A model generated the notes under the pieces. The model was not told the origin of the DNA, made no database searches, and worked only from the letters and a program-made list of their open reading frames with translations. The position numbers were made by a program, and so were the translations under genes. This document shows, piece by piece, positions 24,503 to 31,049 of a stretch of DNA of 31,049 nucleotides. Source of the DNA: a virus; IMG/VR virus record IMGVR_UViG_3300025897_000045, positions 1 to 31,049 of that record; one strand, 5' to 3'. The first letter of the stretch is position 1. Each line of letters begins with the position of its first letter.

Positions 24503-25147
24503 CTAAAATTCTTTATAGCCTAATCTAGGACGCTTGTCATATACCCATTCGGGATAAAACGGTCCGTCTTTGTCTATATAATGGAAAAATCCTTGTATAT
24601 GATAACTATTTATTCCTGCTACAAAAGGATCTCTCCAATGTTCAATATCAACACCTCTATATATTAAAATATCGCCGGGCGACTGTTGTACTGGAATGCC
24701 TGGATTACCTGCACTTACAAAATTTCCGAGGACAGGAGTATTTACAGATTCTTTATCTACATACATGCTCCAATGATAATCTTCGTCCGTATCATTATAT
24801 TTAAAGTCGAAGCACACTGATGTGCTTATTTCGCAACTTTCTCTATCTTTATGCCTTTCAAGTTCCATTCCGGGCCTGTATACTCTATAATAACTGTAAG
24901 TAGGAGCTAGTCGTAGTCCGGTATTTAATTCCATGTAGGGTAGCAAGAAAAATTCTAACGTTTCCATTAGGGTATCACCATACACACTATGAGAAAATGG
25001 TACTTGACCGTCTGCTTCTTCAGGCGAATCTAATTTATTTTCTTCTCTCATCAAACAGTATTTAGATACTAGGTTGCATATGTCTTTAGGTACAACTGAT
25101 TTACAGTCGGCATATAGATTTTCTTTAAAATGATCTGGATTTGTCAT
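24503..25147 (-). CDS. 2OG-Fe(II) oxygenase (prolyl-hydroxylase-like)
   Basis: 214 residues. Iron ligands fit His99-x-Asp101 in MELERHKDRES and His170 in GDILIYRGVDIEHW, preceded by the PGD turn usual before the distal His. Residues 85-91 (YSYYRVY) form the strand before the HxD motif. The expected 2OG-binding Arg/Lys ten residues after the distal His is not obvious. The substrate is unknown; relatives hydroxylate proline or other protein residues. It is the last of three coupled oxygenase-fold genes (ATGA overlap with the upstream one) and is followed by the fibre chaperone. Confidence 0.8.
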   Translation of the reverse strand: MTNPDHFKENLYADCKSVVPKDICNLVSKYCLMREENKLDSPEEADGQVPFSHSVYGDTLMETLEFFLLPYMELNTGLRLAPTYSYYRVYRPGMELERHKDRESCEISTSVCFDFKYNDTDEDYHWSMYVDKESVNTPVLGNFVSAGNPGIPVQQSPGDILIYRGVDIEHWRDPFVAGINSYHIQGFFHYIDKDGPFYPEWVYDKRPRLGYKEF

Positions 25148-25932
25148 CTAAATGGGTATCCTAAGTTCCAGCCTACTAAGCTATACCTTGTACCTTTTGT
25201 GACCGGTGTTACTTGGTGGTAGACATGTGATGGAAATACTATAACACTGCCTTGTGGTCTAATTTCTGTGCATTCGTGAAATCTTTCATCGGCATGCGGT
25301 CCAAAATCAAATTTTAAATTTCCACCTTCGTATTCTTCAGGTTTATTTAAACTGATTGTGACACTTAGCTTTCTTACCTTACCAATTAAACTGGGATTAG
25401 AAGTTGCTAAATTATCCTCAGTCAAAGGATTACCAAATGTATCTAACATAGGAGTTCCATCAGGGTTAAGTTTCCACTTATCTTCTTGAGGTTTAAATTC
25501 ACGATAAGGTTTTGACCCCATATCAACATGCCATCCATAAAATTGTCCTGGGCCATACTTTGTAAATTGGAATTCTTCGGTATAATCCCAATCAAAATTC
25601 CAACCTGCTTGTTTGTTGGCTTCACCAACAAAAGATTGTACCATTTCAAATAGAGGTTTGTCGTCTAGCCATGTGATGTTTGAGTCTCTTACATACGCTT
25701 CGGTAGGATCTAATCCTTCTTGTTTTAATTCTTCTATAGATTTATCATTTACTGCTTTTTCGTAACCTTGAGACCCTTTGTGTTGCCAGCCACCTGTAGT
25801 AGCAACAGATACTTCTTTACCAAATTGCTCTTCTTGCAATTTCATTTTTGCAAGACCTTTTTGGATTATAGAATCACAGAGAGCAGGATCTATTGCTTTT
25901 TCAAAATACCAATAATCGTAATCTAATATCAA
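25144..25932 (-). CDS. 2OG-Fe(II) oxygenase (PKHD-hydroxylase-like)
   Basis: 262 residues. It has a complete active-site set: His135-x-Asp137 in FYGWHVDMG, a distal His239 in SVIVFPSHVYHQV and Arg249 in KGTRYSLVGW ten residues later. The intervening LSVTISLNKPEEYEGGNLKF is typical of the PKHD/PiuC type. An insert of about 45 residues (144-186) sits between the HxD motif and that strand. It overlaps its neighbours by ATGA on both sides. This is the intact member next to a degenerate paralogue. Confidence 0.87.
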   Translation of the reverse strand: MILDYDYWYFEKAIDPALCDSIIQKGLAKMKLQEEQFGKEVSVATTGGWQHKGSQGYEKAVNDKSIEELKQEGLDPTEAYVRDSNITWLDDKPLFEMVQSFVGEANKQAGWNFDWDYTEEFQFTKYGPGQFYGWHVDMGSKPYREFKPQEDKWKLNPDGTPMLDTFGNPLTEDNLATSNPSLIGKVRKLSVTISLNKPEEYEGGNLKFDFGPHADERFHECTEIRPQGSVIVFPSHVYHQVTPVTKGTRYSLVGWNLGYPFR

Positions 25933-26546
25933 CGGAAAACAGCCCCATGCACATGACCAACAATAAGTTTCTTTTCTCCTTTAGTAATTTTATCAATACT
26001 ATAGGGTATAAAAGATGGAAAAATTAAAATTGATCCTTTTGTGTTAGTATTTACTTCGTTAGTGTCAATATTTAAAAATGAAATATTTCCGCCTTCGTAT
26101 TCGTCTTCATCTGATAAATTTACCATCCAAGTAATTTTTCTTGTCGGTGCAAGAACATTTAAATCAATATGAGTTTTATAGTAACATTCTTCACTGTACC
26201 TGTAGACTTGCGGAAAATCTTGATCAATAATCCCTAATAGATCAAAATTGTAAATTTGATCGTTTGCAGCTTTTGTTATGTCTCTAATCTTATCGAAAGG
26301 AAACGCTGCAACATCTCCTCTTAACTTTTGTCTAAATCCTTTGTGCAAGTCATCGTTGCCCATAACTTTGATAGGCATCCAAAGTTCATCAATAGTATTT
26401 TCGCATATAGTTTTGACTTCTTCATCGTCAAACAGAGAATTAAAGTTTACTGAAGTAATCTGTAAACTTGCTTCTTGTTCTGGCTTATCTGATTCTGTGC
26501 GTTCCATAGCAGGCTGTGTAAATCCGTTTGAGTTTTCTGTGTTCAT
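25929..26546 (-). CDS. 2OG-Fe(II) oxygenase-fold protein with altered active site
   Basis: 205 residues. It aligns with the following gene over the C-terminal half: HxD is present (His126, Asp128 in YKTHIDLN), then ITWMVNLSDEDEYEGGNISF, but the distal His position in GSILIFPSFIPYSI is Tyr182 and the 2OG-binding Arg position is Lys192. It may be inactive, use a different metal set, or act as a partner of its paralogue. The N-terminal 30 residues are polar and probably disordered. It is first in the minus-strand oxygenase operon, with an ATTAAATA promoter and a GGAGGA ribosome site. Confidence 0.8.
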   Translation of the reverse strand: MNTENSNGFTQPAMERTESDKPEQEASLQITSVNFNSLFDDEEVKTICENTIDELWMPIKVMGNDDLHKGFRQKLRGDVAAFPFDKIRDITKAANDQIYNFDLLGIIDQDFPQVYRYSEECYYKTHIDLNVLAPTRKITWMVNLSDEDEYEGGNISFLNIDTNEVNTNTKGSILIFPSFIPYSIDKITKGEKKLIVGHVHGAVFR

Positions 26547-26592
26547 TTTTTCCTCCAGTTAGCATACACATTTACTTATCTACGTACATTAC

Positions 26593-26600
26593 TATTTAAT
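26593..26600 (-). promoter_or_regulatory. Late promoter ATTAAATA of the minus-strand oxygenase operon
   Basis: Minus-strand ATTAAATA followed by GTAATG, 46 bases before the ATG at 26546, with a GGAGGA ribosome site in between. Confidence 0.5.
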
Positions 26601-26641
26601 AATTTTTTGATTCGTATTTCTCATGCTATGTGCAAATTATC

Positions 26642-26649
26642 GTTAAATA
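26642..26649 (+). promoter_or_regulatory. Late promoter GTTAAATA of the halogenase operon, leaderless geometry
   Basis: GTTAAATA, then TATGT, then the ATG at 26655, the same five-base spacing as at gp14. It diverges from the minus-strand oxygenase promoter 41 bases away. Confidence 0.5.
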
Positions 26650-26654
26650 TATGT

Positions 26655-27260
26655 ATGATTTTACCAAAAGATACAACATATTCAGATGGTTTACTTAGCG
26701 ACCAACACAAAGCAATTATTGAAAATGATGTTTTAGGATTTCATTTTCCTTGGTACTATGTAGGTAAACAAACAACTTATATTCCGCCTGAAAATACTCC
26801 TGAAAAAATAAAACAAGGATCGTATGTGAATGGTCCTTTCTTAAGCCATTCACTTCTACGCAGAACTGAAGAAGAACATGTTAAACACACTGATAGGCCA
26901 ACTGAAGATTATAGTGACGGATATGCAGAATTCTTTTTTGAAATTTTTCATAACTGGATGAGACAAAATAATAAACCTTATCATAATATTTTTAGAGCTA
27001 ATGTAAATTGTAATTGGTATAATGGCGAAAGTGCTGTAACAGTACCTCACGAAGATCATACTTGGCATCATTATAATTGGTTACTATATTTGACAGATAA
27101 TCCAACAGCTCCTACATTAGTATGGAATGAGGAAATAAATGATTGGAACGAATTACCTGCACAAAAATGGCAAGTATCACAGTTCAAAGGTTGTTATCAT
27201 GCCCACAAATATCCAGCATTGCACGAAAGACGAGTGGTAGTGGTATTTACATATGCATAA
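26655..27260 (+). CDS. 2OG-Fe(II) oxygenase-like protein
   Basis: 201 residues from the ATG at 26655. An in-frame ATG at 26607 would add 16 residues running through the promoter box, so it is not preferred. Candidate ligands are His132-x-Asp134 in TVPHEDHTWHHYNW, the distal His182 in GCYHAHKY and Arg192, ten residues later, in HERRVVVVF. The strand WLLYLTDNPTAPTLVWNEE fits the double-stranded beta-helix. It is first in the four-gene operon that ends with two halogenases and overlaps the next gene by 8 bases. The substrate is unknown. Confidence 0.78.
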   Translation: MILPKDTTYSDGLLSDQHKAIIENDVLGFHFPWYYVGKQTTYIPPENTPEKIKQGSYVNGPFLSHSLLRRTEEEHVKHTDRPTEDYSDGYAEFFFEIFHNWMRQNNKPYHNIFRANVNCNWYNGESAVTVPHEDHTWHHYNWLLYLTDNPTAPTLVWNEEINDWNELPAQKWQVSQFKGCYHAHKYPALHERRVVVVFTYA

Positions 27261-27885
27261 TTTTAATGTTATTGATCAAACAATTATATTACATATGGAA
27301 AATGAAATTCCACAAGCTATGTGTGACAAAATAAGTAATCAAATTAAAATGTATAAAGACCAAACACTTAATGCAGATAAAAAAATGTTAAAAAATAGTC
27401 ATTTTGGATGCTGGAGGGGTAAACCTCATTTACATAATGGTTTTGATCAGCAAACACAACAGTACCTTGTAAATAAGATTTTAGAAGTTTCAAACCAATA
27501 CATGTCAGTTTTGCCTAAACCTAATAAACTAAATATTCAAGATGTAGAAATATCAACTCAGTGGAATGTAGATGCTTGGTTTAACATGAATGAAAAAGGT
27601 GCAGAAAACCGAGAACATGCACACACATCAAGTGCAAACTTAGTAAGCGGAGTTTTTTACTTTCAAGGCACAGGAACAGGAGTGATTGAATTTATCCCGC
27701 AACATTATATGCATCGAACAACACATGTTTCTTGGCCTTATCACGGCACTTCGTACTATGAACCAAATGATGGAGATATACTATTATTTCCAAGTTATTT
27801 AATACATAAAGTACATAATAATCCTATTGATAGACAAAGGATTAACATGGCTTTTAACTCCGGATTAGCAACAGAGGATTTTTAA
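27253..27885 (+). CDS. 2OG-Fe(II) oxygenase (TIGR02466 family)
   Basis: 210 residues. It has a strong TIGR02466 pattern: DAWFNMNEKGAENREHAHTS (His122/His124), SGVFYFQGTG, then GDILLFPSYLIHKVHNN with distal His185 and RQRINMAFN containing Arg194/196. The family is common in marine T4-like phages, but its substrate is not established. It is coupled upstream (8-base overlap) and downstream (TAATG) to the first halogenase, so both enzymes should be made together. Confidence 0.85.
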   Translation: MHNFNVIDQTIILHMENEIPQAMCDKISNQIKMYKDQTLNADKKMLKNSHFGCWRGKPHLHNGFDQQTQQYLVNKILEVSNQYMSVLPKPNKLNIQDVEISTQWNVDAWFNMNEKGAENREHAHTSSANLVSGVFYFQGTGTGVIEFIPQHYMHRTTHVSWPYHGTSYYEPNDGDILLFPSYLIHKVHNNPIDRQRINMAFNSGLATEDF

Positions 27886-29417
27886 TGAAGATTGTAATTG
27901 TAGGCGGTGGCACAGCAGGCTGGGTAACTGCAATAATTGCTAGTGCAAGACATAAAAATCACAATATTACTGTGATAGAAAGTAGTAAAATAGGTGTTGT
28001 CGGTGTTGGCGAAAGCACTACTGGGCACTTTACTGATGTATTAACTAATTGGGCATCAAACTTTGGATGTGATCAAAATGAATTTATAAAGGAAACAGGT
28101 GCAACTTTAAAATACGCTATAAAGCACAAGGGGTGGACTAATGATGTTGATGATTACTATATAGGACCTATTGATGGTACTACTACTGCTGGTGCAGTAC
28201 CCGATTGTATGTTTAATTACGGCTTGGATAAACTACAACGAAAAGAGTTATTAAATTTATCTAGATGCGGGCACTGGATTCATGATGGTAAAAGTAATTT
28301 TAACAAACATACTAACCAGTTTGCAAATAATCATCATGCATATCACATAGACGCTCATCTTGCTGGACAATATTTTAAAAAGGTTGTTCTACGTAGGCAC
28401 AATACTACCTATATAGATTCAGAAGTGTTAGATGTATTATTAAATGAACAAGGATTTGTTAAAAACTTAAAATTATCAAACGGAGAAATTGTTGACGGTG
28501 ATCTCTTTATTGATTGCTCTGGATTCAACAGGGTAATTATGAAGCACTTACCGAGTAAGTGGGTAAGTTACCAGGAGAATTTGCCTCTTAACACAGGTAT
28601 GCCGTTTCATTTAAAATATAAAGAAAATGAAACGCCCGAACCGTATACAACAGCTTGGGCACAAAAGGCTGGATGGATGTGGCAAATTCCCCTAATGGAT
28701 AGAAAAGGTTGTGGGTATGTATACTGTGATGCATACACTACTCCTGATAAAGCACAACAAGAAATTGAAACAATTCTAGGGCAACAAATTGATCCTATTA
28801 AAACAATTAAGTTTAATGCAGGTAGACAAGAATCAGCTTGGATTAAAAATTGTGTAACTATTGGTTTAAGTAGTGCGTTCTTAGAACCTCTTGAAGCAAC
28901 TAGTATTCACTCAACTATTGTACAAGCAAATAATTTATTCCTCGAGTATGTACAAAATACTATTGAAGATACCCTTAATCCAGGAAGTATTTCTATCTAC
29001 AACAAGCGTACTAGAAAACTATACGATGATGTAAGAGATTTTCTTGTATTACATTATATGGGCGGTAGAAAAGATAGTGAATTTTGGAAATATATTAATT
29101 CTGGTGTCACACAAACTGAATTTGTTAAAGAATTACTTGCAATGACAAAAAATAGAACACCAACTGTAAATGATTTTCCGCACTATCAAGGCAGTGCCGG
29201 ATGGCCTTTGTATAGCTATGTTATGGAAGGCATAAATTTACTAGATAAAACAAAAGCAGGCAAAGAAATAGACTTTGATATGGAAGGGGGGTATAATCTT
29301 TATGAGTTAACACAAGACAGTTTTTATCATCAAAAAAACATGTGGCGTGATGAAGATCAATATACATACAGTTACAAAGAATTTATTGATTATTTTAGAG
29401 GGTTAAGAAATATATGA
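27885..29417 (+). CDS. Flavin-dependent halogenase (tryptophan-halogenase type), copy 1
   Basis: 510 residues, the usual length. It uses FADH2, O2 and halide to halogenate an electron-rich substrate. An FAD-binding GGGTAGW sits at residues 7-13, with VGVGEST at 39-45. The catalytic Lys80 is in YAIKHKGW. The signature WxWxIP is intact at 264-269 (WMWQIP), and Glu334 lies in SSAFLEPLEATS. The halide and substrate cannot be told. A cyanophage enzyme of this family (VirX1 from Syn10) has been characterised and prefers iodide. No flavin reductase gene is in the window, so reduced flavin must come from the host or another locus. It overlaps the second copy by ATGA. Confidence 0.92.
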   Translation: MKIVIVGGGTAGWVTAIIASARHKNHNITVIESSKIGVVGVGESTTGHFTDVLTNWASNFGCDQNEFIKETGATLKYAIKHKGWTNDVDDYYIGPIDGTTTAGAVPDCMFNYGLDKLQRKELLNLSRCGHWIHDGKSNFNKHTNQFANNHHAYHIDAHLAGQYFKKVVLRRHNTTYIDSEVLDVLLNEQGFVKNLKLSNGEIVDGDLFIDCSGFNRVIMKHLPSKWVSYQENLPLNTGMPFHLKYKENETPEPYTTAWAQKAGWMWQIPLMDRKGCGYVYCDAYTTPDKAQQEIETILGQQIDPIKTIKFNAGRQESAWIKNCVTIGLSSAFLEPLEATSIHSTIVQANNLFLEYVQNTIEDTLNPGSISIYNKRTRKLYDDVRDFLVLHYMGGRKDSEFWKYINSGVTQTEFVKELLAMTKNRTPTVNDFPHYQGSAGWPLYSYVMEGINLLDKTKAGKEIDFDMEGGYNLYELTQDSFYHQKNMWRDEDQYTYSYKEFIDYFRGLRNI

Positions 29418-30919
29418 ACATTGTTATTGTCGGAGGCGGGACAAGTGGTTGGACAACTGCCTTAATTTTAGCAAATGAGCATCCGCAACACCATTTCACA
29501 GTTATCGAATCAAGTAAAATTGGAATAATTGGTGTTGGAGAGAGTACAACTGGTTACTTTACAAATCTATTTGATGGTAGATATGGACTACATCTAAAAG
29601 AGTTTATGTTAGCAACTAACGCTACTCCTAAGTATGCAATTAAACATCAAAATTGGTCCAATAATGTTACTGATTACTATGTTGCACCTATTGACGGAAG
29701 TTACACTAGTGGACTTGACCAGGATTTGTTTTTCTCCTGGGGTATAAACTTTCTTGAAAGGAAAGAATTACCTACTGTTAGTAGACTAGGTAATTTTTTG
29801 CAAAAAGGTTATACATCTTTCCATAAACAAGACAAAGATTTCATAGATTTTAATTTTGCTCTGCATATTGATGGACAGAAAACAAGTCAATATCTAAAAA
29901 CACATGTGTTAAAATTACAAAATGTAGACTTAATAGACACAGAAGTAACTAAAGTAATATTAGATGAAAAAGGTTTTATAAAAAGTCTTGATTTAGCGAA
30001 CGATAACAATTTAAAAGGTGATTTTTTTATAGACTGTAGTGGATTTAAAAAGGTTCTTATAGGAGAATTAGAAAAAGATAACTGGATCAGTTATAAAAAA
30101 TATTTGCCTGTAGATACTGCAATACCATTTTTTACCTATTATGAAGAAAACGAAATTCCAGAAATGTATACAACAGCCTGGGCACAAAACAACGGATGGG
30201 TATGGCGAGGTCCACTAGCTCACAGAAGAGGAAACGGATATGTGTTTAGTAGTGATTTTTCTACTGTAGATGATGCTATAACCGAAGTTGAAAAGGTATA
30301 CGGTCACAAAATAGAACCTATTAAAATTGTAAAGTTTGATGCTGGTAGATTAAAACAATCTTGGATTAAGAATTGTTTTGCAAATGGATTAAGTAGTCAA
30401 TTTTTAGAGCCAATGGAAGCTACAGCTATCCATCATACTGTAGTTCAAACACAAATATTAAGCAAACAATTTTTAAAAAATACATTAGTAGACACTTGTA
30501 ACGAACACTCGCAAAAAATCTATAATGAAACTAACGGAAAGGCGGTTGACGATTATATGAATTTCTTGAATATTCATTACATGGGTGGTAGAATTGATAC
30601 TGATTTTTGGAAATATATAAAAAATGAATGCTGTACAGAATTTAACAAAACTTTAATTGAAAGCGCAAAGTCAAGGGTTCCTAGCAGATATGATTTTCCT
30701 ACCTATTACGGTAGCGGTGGCGGTCCTTTGTACAGTCATGTTATGTATGGACTAGGCTTACTAGATAAAGATGTTGCATTTTATGACATTAATAGAACAT
30801 ATAAAATGCAAGACATAAAAAACAATCTATTAGATTTACAAGATGAATGGATCAACTACATGTCATATTGTATGACTAGTGAAGAATTTCATAATTACAG
30901 ATTAAAAATTAAAACTTAG
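29414..30919 (+). CDS. Flavin-dependent halogenase, copy 2 with altered WxWxIP motif
   Basis: 501 residues, clearly a tandem paralogue of copy 1 along its whole length (GGGTSGWTTA, VGESTTGYF, YAIKHQNW with Lys77, SSQFLEPMEATAIHH, YMGGRIDTDFWKYI). The halogenase signature reads WVWRGP at residues 262-267, so the Ile of WxWxIP is Gly and an Arg is added before it. This may change the tunnel between flavin and substrate, or substrate choice. It is last in the operon. Its 3' end overlaps the convergent right-edge oxygenase by 18 bases. Confidence 0.9.
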   Translation: MNIVIVGGGTSGWTTALILANEHPQHHFTVIESSKIGIIGVGESTTGYFTNLFDGRYGLHLKEFMLATNATPKYAIKHQNWSNNVTDYYVAPIDGSYTSGLDQDLFFSWGINFLERKELPTVSRLGNFLQKGYTSFHKQDKDFIDFNFALHIDGQKTSQYLKTHVLKLQNVDLIDTEVTKVILDEKGFIKSLDLANDNNLKGDFFIDCSGFKKVLIGELEKDNWISYKKYLPVDTAIPFFTYYEENEIPEMYTTAWAQNNGWVWRGPLAHRRGNGYVFSSDFSTVDDAITEVEKVYGHKIEPIKIVKFDAGRLKQSWIKNCFANGLSSQFLEPMEATAIHHTVVQTQILSKQFLKNTLVDTCNEHSQKIYNETNGKAVDDYMNFLNIHYMGGRIDTDFWKYIKNECCTEFNKTLIESAKSRVPSRYDFPTYYGSGGGPLYSHVMYGLGLLDKDVAFYDINRTYKMQDIKNNLLDLQDEWINYMSYCMTSEEFHNYRLKIKT

Positions 30920-31049
30920 TGATATTCTTCCATCACTTTCGTCTTCAGTAACATTTTGCTCTACATAGTGGCTTACGTGACTAGGGAATAGTACTAGCAT
31001 ACCTTCTACAGGATAATACCAATGTGTATTATTAGTTTCTGGGTTATCA
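30902..31049 (-). CDS. 2OG-Fe(II) oxygenase C-terminus, 5' part outside window
   Basis: The last 48 codons of a minus-strand gene that enters from the right edge. It reads WYYPVEGMLVLFPSHVSHYV then a turn and DGRISLSFNF. This is the typical TIGR02466 ending, with the distal His in FPSHVSHYV and the 2OG-binding Arg in GRISLSFN. The HxH/HxD part lies outside. The TAA stop overlaps the end of the second halogenase gene. It adds one more oxygenase to the cassette. Confidence 0.8.
   Translation of the reverse strand, partial: DNPETNNTHWYYPVEGMLVLFPSHVSHYVEQNVTEDESDGRISLSFNF

Noticed and set aside
1-31049. tRNA genes, CRISPR arrays, insertion sequences, attachment sites
   Set aside because: No cloverleaf-like segment, regularly spaced repeat, transposase or integrase was recognised on reading both strands; weak tRNAs could still be missed without a covariance search.

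Overview
This window is a stretch of an AT-rich, tightly packed genome of a T4-like marine bacteriophage (a contractile-tailed myovirus). The evidence is a set of T4-type virion genes with the sequence features typical of cyanophage and pelagiphage relatives: neck proteins gp13 and gp14, tail-sheath stabiliser gp15, sheath gp18, tube gp19, a second tube-fold protein, head-completion gp4 and small terminase gp16. There are also T4-style late promoters of the form NNTAAATA before most transcription units. No photosynthesis gene, tRNA, integrase or CRISPR array was seen, so the host (SAR11-like, cyanobacterial or other) cannot be fixed from this window.

Layout. 1-10 kb is all on the minus strand. 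Read in transcription order it is gp18, gp19, a gp19/gp54-like protein, a small conserved protein, gp4, gp16, a 187-residue protein and a very large protein cut by the left edge. The last two begin with short N-termini resembling the T4 capsid-targeting sequence. 10-11 kb holds a variant HNH protein (plus) and a dNMP kinase (minus) with its own early sigma70-type promoter. At 11.0-11.8 kb gp13 (minus) and gp14-gp15 (plus) diverge from back-to-back late promoters. 14.4-16.1 kb is a coupled plus-strand operon: NUDIX hydrolase, 2OG-Fe(II) oxygenase-like protein, cupin-like protein and a small helical protein. 16.1-21.9 kb is a minus-strand adhesion operon: a fibre-like protein, a large subtilisin-type protease and a second fibre-like protein. 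Both fibre-like proteins carry an amicyanin-type copper-ligand motif. 22-24 kb encodes a phage GroEL/GroES pair behind a late promoter. 24-26.5 kb (minus) holds a tail-fibre assembly chaperone and three 2OG-Fe(II) oxygenase-fold proteins. 26.6-30.9 kb (plus) is a four-gene coupled operon: two more 2OG oxygenases followed by two tandem flavin-dependent (tryptophan-type) halogenases. A further 2OG oxygenase enters from the right edge on the minus strand.

How the parts fit. The structural genes, the chaperonin and the enzyme cassette all appear to be under late promoters, so oxygenases and halogenases would be made together with virion proteins and the fibre chaperone. This makes modification of virion or late host components a reasonable but unproven hypothesis. 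The most interesting signals are: (i) the dense oxygenase plus double-halogenase cassette; (ii) late promoters placed so that transcription would start on the A of the ATG (leaderless late mRNAs); (iii) a late promoter sitting inside the loop of a hairpin that would hide the ribosome site of the same gene in read-through RNA; (iv) cupredoxin-like motifs in two fibre proteins; and (v) predicted capsid-packaged proteins with peptidoglycan-binding-like and annexin-like segments. No stretch longer than about 120 bases lacks a gene.
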